29,205 nucleotides of DNA from DYJB01 sp963777165 (lineage in GTDB: Bacteria; Chloroflexota; Anaerolineae; Anaerolineales; E44-bin32). The position numbers and the translations under genes are program-made. This document shows, piece by piece, positions 1-8,061 of this stretch. The stretch is from positions 1-29,205 of the forward strand of contig CAVZPO010000030.1 in NCBI GenBank assembly GCA_963777165.1, written 5' to 3'. Every line of letters begins with the position of its first letter. Position 1 is the stretch's first letter. A model generated the notes under the pieces. It saw only the letters and a list, made by a program, of their open reading frames with translations, did not search any database and was not told the origin of the DNA.

Positions 1-33
1 GCTCGAAGAATCGCGGCGGAGAGGGGGTACTCA

Positions 34-78
34 TTTCTGGGGGGTGGAGGGAGCGAAGCTCCCTCCACTCCCCAGAAA
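34..78 (-). terminator. Strong 21-bp hairpin downstream of the last gene of the leftward operon
   Basis: Bases 37-54 and 58-75 are inverted complements (18 pairs, one of them G-U) closed by the three-base loop GAA, and three further T-A pairs (34-36 with 76-78) extend the stem. An outer GAGGGG (21-26) can also pair with CCCCTC (85-90). It lies about 110 bp past the stop codon of the final minus-strand gene, where a transcription end is expected. Neither strand has a run of T after the stem, so it is not a textbook intrinsic terminator. It could instead be an mRNA 3'-end stabiliser or a dispersed palindromic repeat. The structure is certain; the role is inferred. Confidence 0.45.
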
Positions 79-185
79 ACTCATCCCCTCCGGCCCTCCG
101 ATCAGGCCTGCCAACGCAATGCCACGGCCGCAGGAGGAAATCAGGGGTGGGGGTTTGGGACGCGGGGTTCGGTCGACGTGGGCCG

Positions 186-1022
186 CTAGACGACCGAGGT
201 GATCTCGGGCGGCGGGATCTGACCGAGTTGGCTGCCGGGGATGCGTGCCGACAGCAAGTTGACCAGCGCCTGCGAGTCGCCACGCTCGACCAGGTGCTCG
301 ATTTCGGTCAGGGTCTCACCGAGCGAAGCGCCGGAGAGGGCCTGCGCTTCGGCCACGCGCACTACGTCCGGGTGGGAAGTGGTGGCGTACTGCATGCCTT
401 CGTCCCACAGCGCTTCTTCGAGCTTCTCGCCAGGACGGATACCGGTGAACTGGATCTCGATGTCCTTGCCCGGCTCGAGGCCGGACAGCCGGATTAAGTC
501 CTCGGCCAGGTCGACGATCGGCACCTGCTCGCCCATGCGCAGCACATACACCTCGCCCCGATCGCTCCCCTCGCTCAGTCCGGCTGCCTGCAGGACCAGA
601 TGAACCGCCTCGGGAATGGTCATGAAGTAGCGCCGCATTTCCGGGTGGGTGATCGTGATCGGGCCGCCGCGTGAGATCTGGCGTTTGAACAGCGGGACGA
701 TACTGCCGCGGCTGCCGAGCACGTTGCCGAAACGCACTGACACGTAGGGCAGGCCGGTGCGCAGGGCGGCGTCGCGCACGATCATCTCCGCCAGCGCCTT
801 GGTCGCGCCCATCACGCTGGATGGCTGAACCGCCTTGTCGGTCGAGATCAGCACCAGTCGTTCGGTTCCCGCCGCCAGGGCGGCGTCGACGACGGACCGA
901 GTCCCGAGCACGTTGTTGGTGACCGCCTCGGTGACATTCAGTTCCATCAGTGGAACGTGCTTGTGCGCCGCGGCGTGAAAAACGACCTGCGGTTTGAGAT
1001 CGGCAAAGACGCCGGCGATTCG
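186..1022 (-). CDS. CapD/WbpM-type UDP-GlcNAc 4,6-dehydratase, C-terminal part (frameshifted from next entry)
   Basis: This is the C-terminal half of a membrane-anchored nucleotide-sugar 4,6-dehydratase (FlaA1/PglF/WbpM family), which converts UDP-GlcNAc to a 4-keto-6-deoxy sugar. The first in-frame ATG is at 947, but family sequence (GVFADLKPQVVFHAAAHKHVP) is already readable upstream to about 1022, so 947 is not the true start. The extended SDR catalytic site is visible as STDK followed by VMGATK, that is MxxxK instead of YxxxK, which is typical of this large membrane-bound subgroup. SVRFGNVLGSRGSIVPLF and RRYFMTIPEA are also characteristic. The frame ends at TGA/TAG near 186. Together with the N-terminal part it would form one protein of about 635 residues, a normal family length. 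The break is a missing base in the C-run at 1023-1026. Enzyme class is secure; exact substrate is inferred. Confidence 0.88.
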   Translation of the reverse strand, partial: RIAGVFADLKPQVVFHAAAHKHVPLMELNVTEAVTNNVLGTRSVVDAALAAGTERLVLISTDKAVQPSSVMGATKALAEMIVRDAALRTGLPYVSVRFGNVLGSRGSIVPLFKRQISRGGPITITHPEMRRYFMTIPEAVHLVLQAAGLSEGSDRGEVYVLRMGEQVPIVDLAEDLIRLSGLEPGKDIEIQFTGIRPGEKLEEALWDEGMQYATTSHPDVVRVAEAQALSGASLGETLTEIEHLVERGDSQALVNLLSARIPGSQLGQIPPPEITSVV

Positions 1023-2089
1023 CCCCGATCGCGAATATCGGCGATCACCGGCAGCAGCGGCAAGTCCGGGTAGTTCTCGCCGAGCTCCAGCAGCGCCTCA
1101 AAGATGCTGTTCTCGCCGTGGCCCAGCAGGACCAGCTGAGCCGGCATCCAGCGCGCCACCTGCCGGCAGAGCTCGAGGCCGATCGAACCGCCGGCGCCCG
1201 TAACCAGGACACGTTTACCGGTCAGCGTGAGGCCGACGACCTCGTCGTCGATGCGCGCCGGCTGGCGGCGCAGAAGGTCGGAGATCTCAACCTCGCGCAG
1301 GCGATTGACGTTGACCTTACCCCCGATTAGCTCGTAGATTCCGGGCATGGTGCGGAATGGGATCCCCTTGCGGCGGCAGATCTGCGTCACCAGACGCACG
1401 ACGTCGCCGGGCGCCGAGGGGATGGCGATGACGACCTCGCGGGCGCGCGAGCGGTCGATGACCGACGACAGGTCGCGCAGCTGGCCCACCACACGCACGC
1501 CGTGGATGTCCTTGCGCAGCTTCTCCGGGTCGTCGTCGACGAAGGCCACCGGCTGCATGTGCAGCTGCGGATTGCGCTGCATCTCGCGCACCACCAACAC
1601 GCCGGCGTCGCCCGCGCCGACGACCAATGCCCGGCGCATGCCCCCGCGGCCGTCGCTCTTCTGGCTGACCTGACCGCTCTCGGCGATCAGGCGCACCGTC
1701 AGGCGCAGACCACCGACGCTGATGAGCGAGATCAGCCAGTCGATGAATAAGACCAAGCGCGGGAACGTCGCCGGCAGCAGCGAGGTCACGATCGCCAGCA
1801 TCAGCAGCAGGGCGACGACGACCTGTGCCCCGGCAGTGGCGACGGCGATCAGCCGCAGCTCGCGCACGCTGGCGTACACCCAGTAGCGGCGGTACAGGCC
1901 GAAGAAGTAGTAGACAGTCGGCTTGACCACCAGCGCCACGGCGACCATCAGCCACGCCTGAGGCATGAAGTAGACGAAGGCCGGGCCAAGGTCGAGTCGC
2001 AGGGCAAAGCTGGCCAGGACGGAGGTGACGATCAGCACCAGGTCGCCGGCGAGCAGGAACCGATTGCGGATGGGCGAGGCAGGTTTCAT
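1023..2089 (-). CDS. CapD/WbpM-type 4,6-dehydratase, N-terminal part (membrane and NAD-binding domains)
   Basis: The ATG at 2089 starts a protein with four membrane helices (about residues 11-31, 45-65, 82-105 and 109-128), then a CoA_binding_3-like Rossmann domain (VVGAGDAG at 156-163, DDDP at 185-188), and then the catalytic SDR domain beginning with the NAD-binding TGAGGSIG (297-304). The open frame continues to 947, but after DIRDRG (351-356) the translation becomes unrelated. Inserting one G into the GGGG run (complement of 1023-1026) restores GRIAGVFADLKPQ and joins the downstream entry. The start lies 9 bases after the epimerase stop, so the two are probably co-transcribed. As sequenced the product would lack the catalytic MxxxK. 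I favour a sequencing or assembly indel because both halves are otherwise intact. Confidence 0.88.
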
Positions 2090-2098
2090 GCGCGCCCG

Positions 2099-3028
2099 TC
2101 AGGGCATGGCTCCTCGCATCCATTCTACCGTCGCCGCCAGGCCTTCCGCCAAGGTGGTGTTCGGCCGGTAGCCCAGGGCCGCCTCGGCGCGGTCGATTCT
2201 CCCGGAGGACAGGCGAATGTCCCCGGACCGCGCCGGGCCGTAAGTCGGCTCGGGGATGCCGGAGAAAAGGCCGCGCAGCGTTTCGACCAGATCTTTGATG
2301 GTCACCGATCGGCCGCTCCCGATGTTGAACACCGAACCGGGATCGGGGACCGCCTCGGCTGCCAGCAGGTTGGCGCGGGCGACGTCGCCGACGAAGACGA
2401 AATCGCGGGTTTGAAGGCCGTCGCCGTAGATCGACGGCGCCTGCCCGTCGCGCATCGTCTGGATGAAGGTCGGGATGGCGGCGGCATAGGGAGAGTCCGG
2501 CGCCTGGCGCGGGCCATAGACGTTGAAGTAACGCAGGCAGACGGTCTCGAGCCCGAAGGCCAGCGCCATCATCCGGGCGGCCTGCTCCATCGCCAGTTTG
2601 GAGGCGGCGTAGGGCGAGATCGGCGCCGTCGCAGATGTCTCATCGACGGGGCCGCCGGCGTCGCCGTAAACGGCGCACGACGACGAAAGGACGACCCTGC
2701 CGACGCCGGCCTTGCGGGCGGACTCGAGGACGTGCAGCGAGCCCAGGACATTGGCTCTGTAACACTCGACGGGCTGAGCCATCGATTCGGGGACCGAGAT
2801 CATCGCCGCCAGGTGGAAGACGGCCGTCGCACCCTGCGTCGCCTGGTCGACCACCTGCGGCTCGCGAATGTCGCCGACGATCAGTTCGGCACCGGTCCCC
2901 GCCAGGTTGTCGCGCGAGCCTGACGACAGGTTATCCAAGACGCGCACTGTCCAGCCGCGTTCGATCAGCAGCCTCACCAGGTGCGATCCGATAAATCCTG
3001 CACCGCCGGTTACCAGTGCGGTGGGCAT
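2099..3028 (-). CDS. NAD-dependent UDP-sugar 4-epimerase (GalE/WbpP-like extended SDR)
   Basis: A 309-residue cytoplasmic enzyme that most likely interconverts UDP-Glc(NAc) and UDP-Gal(NAc) as a precursor step. Visible motifs are the NAD-binding TGGAGFIG (7-14), the catalytic SSS (115-117) with Y140xxxK144, and the family signature RYFNVYGPRQ (166-175) followed by GDGLQTRDFVFVGDVA. Length is normal for GalE/WbpP-type epimerases. Its ATG is separated by a single base from the TGA of the upstream sugar-phosphate transferase (TGACATG), so translation is probably coupled. The CapD-type dehydratase follows directly. A 4-reductase for the CapD product (WbpV-like) is an alternative role in such a position, but the RYFNVYGPRQ block favours an epimerase. 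Substrate cannot be read from the sequence. Confidence 0.9.
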   Translation of the reverse strand: MPTALVTGGAGFIGSHLVRLLIERGWTVRVLDNLSSGSRDNLAGTGAELIVGDIREPQVVDQATQGATAVFHLAAMISVPESMAQPVECYRANVLGSLHVLESARKAGVGRVVLSSSCAVYGDAGGPVDETSATAPISPYAASKLAMEQAARMMALAFGLETVCLRYFNVYGPRQAPDSPYAAAIPTFIQTMRDGQAPSIYGDGLQTRDFVFVGDVARANLLAAEAVPDPGSVFNIGSGRSVTIKDLVETLRGLFSGIPEPTYGPARSGDIRLSSGRIDRAEAALGYRPNTTLAEGLAATVEWMRGAMP

Positions 3029-3029
3029 G

Positions 3030-4406
3030 TCAGACCCCGCGCAGTCCGAAGATCGCGCCGGCCGTGCGGAGCAGAATCCACACGTCCATCAGGAGGCTAC
3101 GATGCTGGATGTAGTAAAGGTCGTATTCGAGCTTCTCGGCCGAGCCCTCGACCGATGCTCCCTTGCCGTAGTTCACCTGTGCCCAGCCGCCGATCCCGGG
3201 CTTGACCAGCAAGCGCGCCCGGTAGAAGGGTATCTGCTTCTCCAGCTCGGCGACCAGCTCGGGCCGTTCCGGCCGCGGTCCCACCAGGCTCATCTCGCCG
3301 ATGAGCACGTTCCAGAACTGCGGGAACTCATCCACGTGCGTACGGCGCAGCAACCGGCCGACGCTAGTCGTGCGCGGATCTCCCTGCTGTGCCCAATGCG
3401 CCTGGCCATCGGCCTCGGCATCCTGACGCATGGTGCGGAACTTGATCACGTCAAACGGCCGGCCGCCCTGGCCCAGGCGTCGCTGCCTCAGAAAGATCGG
3501 CCGGCCGCTTTCGGTCAAAATCGCCAGCGCCACCCACGGCAGCGCCACCCCCAGCAGGCTCAGGCCCACGATCCCGCCGAGCATATCCAACAGGCGCTTG
3601 AGCAGGAGGTAGACCGTGCTGACCTGCAGCTCGTCGACAAATGATCGCAGGAGCCAGTCCGACTCGAGGTAGCGGATCGGGACGCGGCCGAGCAGGGCTT
3701 CGTAGGCTACGGGCATGCGGGCGATCTGCACGCCGCGCTGCTGCGCATCGAGCAGGGCCTGGAACATGGAGCCGTTGAGCGCGCCGGTGATGGCCACAAT
3801 CACATCCGAGATTCCGTGCTCGTCCAGGATCGCTCGAAGCTGAGCGTTGTCCCCCAGCACTCGCACGCCGGAGATTTCGCGACCCTGCTTGGACGGGTCA
3901 TCGTCGATCAGCCCCACCAGGTTGAATGGCGGTTGGCTCAGGCCGCGGATCGCCTGCACCAGAGCCGTGCCGCTCTCACCGGCGCCGACGATCAGCACGC
4001 GCCGCAGGAAGGACGGCGCGGTGAAGACCAGCAGATACGCGCCTCGCCACACGAGCGTGAACAGGATGGCGAAACCCAGGAAATACAGCACGCCGCGGCG
4101 TACGAGTGAGCCTTCGAGCGTGAAGTAGATGATGGCGTAGAAGACCAGCCCGCTGCCCGCCGCCAGCAGTACGCCCTTGAGCGTCTCGCGCCAGGAGGAA
4201 GCGCGATGGGCGTCGTAGAGGTTAACCATCAGGAATGGCCACAACAGGGGCAGCGCCACAAACCACCCGGCGCGGAAGCGGACGAACTCGCTCGTCGGCA
4301 CCGGGCCGAGGTAGTCAATGCGCGCCCACAGCGCCAGCGCCACAGCCACGGCGCCCGCCGCCGCCAGCAGATCGCCGATGATCAACAGCAGGCGGCGCTC
4401 GCCCAA
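3030..4406 (-). CDS. Polyprenyl-phosphate sugar phosphotransferase, WbaP/ExoY superfamily (initiating enzyme 1)
   Basis: A 458-residue membrane enzyme that transfers a sugar-1-phosphate from a UDP-sugar to undecaprenyl phosphate, the first step of repeat-unit assembly. The N-terminal half has four to five membrane helices, followed by a CoA_binding_3-like Rossmann module (LIVGAGESG at 138-146, DDDP 168-171). The C-terminal half is a full bacterial sugar transferase domain: a membrane segment at 275-298, IKFRTM (321-326), DEFPQFWNVL (359-368), LVGPRPERP (374-382) and KPGIGGWAQVNY (402-413). The start used is TTG at 4406 because no ATG lies upstream in frame before the preceding gene; SD support is weak. 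It is downstream of a GT2 gene (38-bp gap) and directly upstream of the epimerase. A second enzyme of the same architecture lies at 7562-9026. Sugar specificity is unknown. Confidence 0.93.
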   Translation of the reverse strand: MGERRLLLIIGDLLAAAGAVAVALALWARIDYLGPVPTSEFVRFRAGWFVALPLLWPFLMVNLYDAHRASSWRETLKGVLLAAGSGLVFYAIIYFTLEGSLVRRGVLYFLGFAILFTLVWRGAYLLVFTAPSFLRRVLIVGAGESGTALVQAIRGLSQPPFNLVGLIDDDPSKQGREISGVRVLGDNAQLRAILDEHGISDVIVAITGALNGSMFQALLDAQQRGVQIARMPVAYEALLGRVPIRYLESDWLLRSFVDELQVSTVYLLLKRLLDMLGGIVGLSLLGVALPWVALAILTESGRPIFLRQRRLGQGGRPFDVIKFRTMRQDAEADGQAHWAQQGDPRTTSVGRLLRRTHVDEFPQFWNVLIGEMSLVGPRPERPELVAELEKQIPFYRARLLVKPGIGGWAQVNYGKGASVEGSAEKLEYDLYYIQHRSLLMDVWILLRTAGAIFGLRGV

Positions 4407-4444
4407 GCCGAGCTGCAGACCTCGGGCCTTAGGTGTCGCGTGAC

Positions 4445-5563
4445 TTACTCGCGCCTCGTCGGAACGATGTCAGCCATCCCCACCAGAACGCGCCCCCCCA
4501 GGAAAGATGCATGACCGCCAGGGCCAGCGGCAAGCCGGCCGCCAAGGCCGCGTCGCGCCTCACGCCGCGCCTGGGCCACGCCGGTCGTCAGGATCGCCCC
4601 GGCATAGAGCGCCCATTGTAACCCGAGCAGGCAGACCGAAGCCCGGAGCCAGGGGGCGGTCACGAGCAGGCCTACGGTGGCCAAGACGAAGGCTGGCGGA
4701 AGGGCTTGCCGCCAACGGAGCGTGCCCGGGTAGCGGCGCAGCATGCGCGCCTTCCAGAAGCCGTAACGCGCGTACTGGTGGGCCAGGCCGCCGAGTGTGG
4801 AGCGGGCAAAGTAGATCGAGCGGATAGCTGGATCGAACCAGATGCTCCCGCCCGCCTGGCGCAGCCGGACGTTGTACTCGTAGTCCTCATTGGTGAGCAG
4901 CGACTCATCATAGGCGCCGACTCGCGCGAACCAGGCGCGCGGGTAAGCCCCGAAGGGGACCGTGTCGACCTCGCCCGCCAGCCCGCTGGTCCGGTAGCGC
5001 GCATCCCCCGCCCCGAGGCGGTGGCCGGCAGCGACGGCGATGCTGCGCGCGATCCAGGTCGGCGCCGAGGGATGGATCTCCCACGCGCCTCCGGCGTTCG
5101 CCGCGCCGGTCTCGCGCAGGACGCGTACACACTGCTCGACATAGTCCGGCTGCGGGATCGAATGCGCGTCCAACCGGAGGATGACCTCGCCGCGCGCCAG
5201 GGCGATGGCCCGATTGAGCGCCGCGGGGATACTGCGCGACGGGTTGTCGATCAGGCGCAGTCTCAGGCCAGGGTGCCGGCGGGCGAAGTCGGCGATGACT
5301 TGCCGCGTGGCGTCCGTCGATCCCCCATCGGAAAGGAGGACTTCAAGCGTCTCCGACGCGGCGGTCTGGTCGCGGATCGCCTGCAGGAGCAGGTTGATGG
5401 TGCGCTCCTCGTTGTAGCAGGGGACGATGATCGAGACCGTGGGATCCGGAGTCAGACGCCGCTTCGGGACAGCGCGCTGCCGTGCCGGCGGCCTCCGATG
5501 GGCGATGCGAGTTCTCCCAGTGGGGCCTGCGCGTTGTTGAGGGGCACGGGGCTTTGAGGCCAT
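4445..5563 (-). CDS. Glycosyltransferase family 2, ExoA-like, with C-terminal membrane helices
   Basis: A 372-residue inverting GT-A glycosyltransferase likely adding a sugar to the lipid-linked repeat at the inner membrane face. SIIVPCYNEE (44-53) opens the domain, followed by LLSDGGSTD (76-84), a DxD-like LRLDAHS (129-135), the acceptor-side NEDYEYNVR (225-233) and QYARYGFWK (263-271). Two hydrophobic helices follow at about 290-305 and 309-328, as in the succinoglycan enzyme ExoA and relatives. The first 40 residues are Arg/Pro-rich and not part of the domain. The ATG at 5563 has no convincing SD, so the true start may be further inside. It lies 28 bp after the GT-C gene and 38 bp before the WbaP-like gene, within the same transcription unit. 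Confidence 0.9.
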   Translation of the reverse strand: MASKPRAPQQRAGPTGRTRIAHRRPPARQRAVPKRRLTPDPTVSIIVPCYNEERTINLLLQAIRDQTAASETLEVLLSDGGSTDATRQVIADFARRHPGLRLRLIDNPSRSIPAALNRAIALARGEVILRLDAHSIPQPDYVEQCVRVLRETGAANAGGAWEIHPSAPTWIARSIAVAAGHRLGAGDARYRTSGLAGEVDTVPFGAYPRAWFARVGAYDESLLTNEDYEYNVRLRQAGGSIWFDPAIRSIYFARSTLGGLAHQYARYGFWKARMLRRYPGTLRWRQALPPAFVLATVGLLVTAPWLRASVCLLGLQWALYAGAILTTGVAQARREARRGLGGRLAAGPGGHASFLGGRVLVGMADIVPTRRE

Positions 5564-5591
5564 GGTCAGGACCCGATCCTTGATGGTGCGC

Positions 5592-7376
5592 CTACTGCCG
5601 GGAGGTCACGAGCAGCACCTGGTAGTTACCCTGCTCGGCCACGAAAACGCGCTCGAAACCGTTCCCGATCTCCGACTCGATCAGCGACCACAAGGCGGGA
5701 TTGTCACCGTACAGGCCTGCGTCGACATACACCGCCTGCATCCCCTGCTCCCGCATCCAGCGCACCACCTCGGCCGGGTCGTCGAATTGGGGAACATCCG
5801 TGGACGAGAGAGTCGCTGACGTCATGCCGGCCGCCTGCACCACCCCCGGGATCCCGGTGGCGATGAGCGTACCTGGCGGGAAGTTCTCACGCAGATAGAG
5901 CACCGCCTTCTCATCACCGGCCACTCCAAGTTGCCGGATCTTGGGCGCCGGAAAGGTGCCATGCAGGATCAGGCCGGCGGGCAGGAAGACCATGAGCAGG
6001 ATCGCGGCCGTTGAAGCGAGTTGGCGACGCGCCAGGATGAACCCAGCCCACACAGCAGCCAACATGATCGCAGCCGTGTAGTAGACCGCCAGCTTGTTGT
6101 CCGCCACTCCATAGGCTGCGACGGCAACCCACACGGCGGACCATATCCCGAGTGCCGACCACCGCCCAAGTGCTCTGACCAGCTCGGAGAGGCCAATGGC
6201 CGCGAGGGCGAAGACCGAGAACCACCAGAAGCGCAGGTAGCCCATACGGATGTTGGTGGTTACGAACACAGACAGGAAGGGCAAGGCGAAGGACACGAGT
6301 GCGATCGGGACCTTGTACTCCCGCCGCCGCACAAGGGCGACAAGTCCGACCGCGCCAAGCAAGACGAAGGCCGCCCCAAAGCGCTTACCGTACGCCTCCA
6401 GGAAGTTCGACGGTAACCCACCGAAGAACGCCCGCCAACGGGCGATATAGGCAGGTGGATTGCGACGGATGGCGTTCCACAATGAGTAGTGGTTCTCCTC
6501 CGGCGTCCCGAATAGTCTGCGGGCCTCAAGGCGCGCTTCGATCACCGTGTTGCGCTCTCCAGTCCCCTCAAGGACGGACAGTTGGCCATCCTCGAAGTTG
6601 GTGTACATCCGGTCCGACGCTCCGAGGGTGAAGGTGCCGGACGGCAGTCCGCTGATCAAGGTGACACCGCCGATAAGCGCCATCGCCGGCAATGCCGAGG
6701 CCACCAGAGTGCGCCATCGGCGTCCCCTGGGCGCAAGCAGAAGCAGGAGCGGAACGAGCACCAGTGCGACAATGACGCCATCATTACGCGCCAGCGCCGC
6801 CAGCCCGACGAAGGTCGATGCTCTCCAAGCATGTCGCAGGTTGTGATCGGCGTGGAACGCCAGCACCTCGGCCAGGCCGAGCCCCGCCAGTGCGGAATAG
6901 AGCGGATCGCTCGGGTACCTCAACAGGCTGCTGAACATGGGCGCGACGAACGCCACCCCCAGGAGGATCCCGCCCGCCGGCTTGGGAAGCTGGCGGGCGA
7001 TGCGGTACACGCTCAGCCACAGCAGGCCGAACAGGATCAGGCGCGCCAGGGAGTCGCTCTGCACCATCCAGAACGGGGAGTCGCGAAACGGAAGCGACGT
7101 GAGGGCGAACAGTCCCAGCGCCAGCGGGCTGCTTCCCACCGGGGGAAGCCATCCCGTGAGAAGCCCCCTCCCGCCCGCGATCCAGGCTGCTTCGTCCCAC
7201 ATGTTGAGGTCACGAAGGTTGGGGACAAACTCCGCCTGGTGCAGGAACAGGCTGGCGGCGAACAGAACAAGACCCAGTAGGAGAAGGTGGTCGTCCAGCG
7301 CGTTGCGGAAGCGCGCCAGAAGCCGCCTGGCGGAGCTCTCCTGTGTTCCCAGGTCCGCAGCAGTTGACTCAGCCAT
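5592..7376 (-). CDS. Polytopic membrane protein, probable GT-C fold glycosyltransferase (1)
   Basis: A 594-residue protein with about 10-12 hydrophobic segments and a soluble C-terminal domain from roughly residue 480 on. The first extracytoplasmic loop after helix 1 contains NMWDEAAWIAGGRGL (58-72), the acidic DE position expected for GT-C enzymes that use polyprenyl-phosphate sugars, and AALARNDG lies further on. I therefore infer an ArnT/PMT-like transferase acting on the outer face of the membrane, but no exact family is recognised. The frame is open upstream to 7793, but that part is Arg-rich and overlaps the neighbouring transferase. The ATG at 7376 has a good SD (GAGGTG, six bases upstream), which fixes the start. 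A 185-bp gap separates it from the upstream WbaP-like gene. Confidence 0.75.
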   Translation of the reverse strand: MAESTAADLGTQESSARRLLARFRNALDDHLLLLGLVLFAASLFLHQAEFVPNLRDLNMWDEAAWIAGGRGLLTGWLPPVGSSPLALGLFALTSLPFRDSPFWMVQSDSLARLILFGLLWLSVYRIARQLPKPAGGILLGVAFVAPMFSSLLRYPSDPLYSALAGLGLAEVLAFHADHNLRHAWRASTFVGLAALARNDGVIVALVLVPLLLLLAPRGRRWRTLVASALPAMALIGGVTLISGLPSGTFTLGASDRMYTNFEDGQLSVLEGTGERNTVIEARLEARRLFGTPEENHYSLWNAIRRNPPAYIARWRAFFGGLPSNFLEAYGKRFGAAFVLLGAVGLVALVRRREYKVPIALVSFALPFLSVFVTTNIRMGYLRFWWFSVFALAAIGLSELVRALGRWSALGIWSAVWVAVAAYGVADNKLAVYYTAAIMLAAVWAGFILARRQLASTAAILLMVFLPAGLILHGTFPAPKIRQLGVAGDEKAVLYLRENFPPGTLIATGIPGVVQAAGMTSATLSSTDVPQFDDPAEVVRWMREQGMQAVYVDAGLYGDNPALWSLIESEIGNGFERVFVAEQGNYQVLLVTSRQ

Positions 7377-7561
7377 TGCGAGCACCTCAGATCGAATTGG
7401 GGACGCGCCAACAACGCTGGTCGGCACAGCCGATCGCCCGCGGAAGCCCGCGCCCAAGTCCACTTCGGCTGGCGGAGCGCAAGGCGAGCGTCGGAAAGTC
7501 CAGCGCCCGTCGCCATTCCGACGCAGCGGCCAGAGCGGTCGAGACCACGCTTGCCCACATA

Positions 7562-8061
7562 TCAGCCAACGCGGCTGATGCGTTGAGCGCAGGCCCCGGT
7601 CAGAACGCGCCCTCGGCCTCGGAGCGCTGCGAGCGGGGTCATCAGCAAGATGCGCAGATCGAGCCACAGCGAGTAATTGTAGACGTAGTACAGGTCGTCG
7701 TCGGTGTTGAGGTGCATCGGCTTGTCGCTGCGCCCGTTGATCTGCCACCAGCCGGTGATCCCTTGGGGAACAGCGAACCGTTTGCGCTGCCACGGCTCGT
7801 AGCGATCGACCAGCCAGGGCATCTCCGGCCGCGGGCCGACCAGGCTCATCTCGCCGCGCAGTACGTTGATCAGCTGGGGAAGTTCGTCCAGGCTGTAACG
7901 CCGGAGCCAGCGTCCGGTCCGGGTGACCCGCGGATCGCTCTTGTGTTTGTGGATCACTTGGCCGTCTTGGGTCGTCACCAGCACTTGATCCTGGAGGCTC
8001 TCGGCCCTCGCAACCATGGTGCGAAATTTGAGCATATCGAACAGGCGGCCGTTCTCACCTG
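7562..8061 (-). CDS. WbaP-like sugar phosphotransferase 2, catalytic C-terminal part (frameshifted from next entry)
   Basis: This is the catalytic bacterial sugar transferase domain of a second initiating enzyme. Motifs in order: LFDMLKFRTM, the DPRVTRTGRWLRRYSLDELPQ block, INVLRGEMSLVGPRPEMP, QGITGWWQINGRSD, and the closing DLYYVYNYSLWLDLRILLMTP. The first in-frame ATG is at 8035, but homologous sequence starts upstream at AGENGRLFD, so the true protein begins in the next entry. The break is one extra C at 8062-8063 on the plus strand. Removing it gives FRQKRAGENGRLFDMLKFRTM, exactly the expected family linker. Together the parts make a protein of about 487 residues, normal for the family. 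As sequenced, the two halves could not form an active enzyme unless frameshifting occurs. Confidence 0.88.

Noticed and set aside
2868..3644. 258-codon plus-strand frame across the epimerase and transferase genes
   Set aside because: Antisense shadow of two genes with complete catalytic motifs; the same holds for the long plus-strand frame 21757-22908 opposite the polymerase gene.
7377..7793. N-terminal extension of the GT-C gene 5592-7376 by 139 codons
   Set aside because: Arg-rich, overlaps the catalytic part of the WbaP-like gene in another frame, and a good SD precedes the ATG at 7376.
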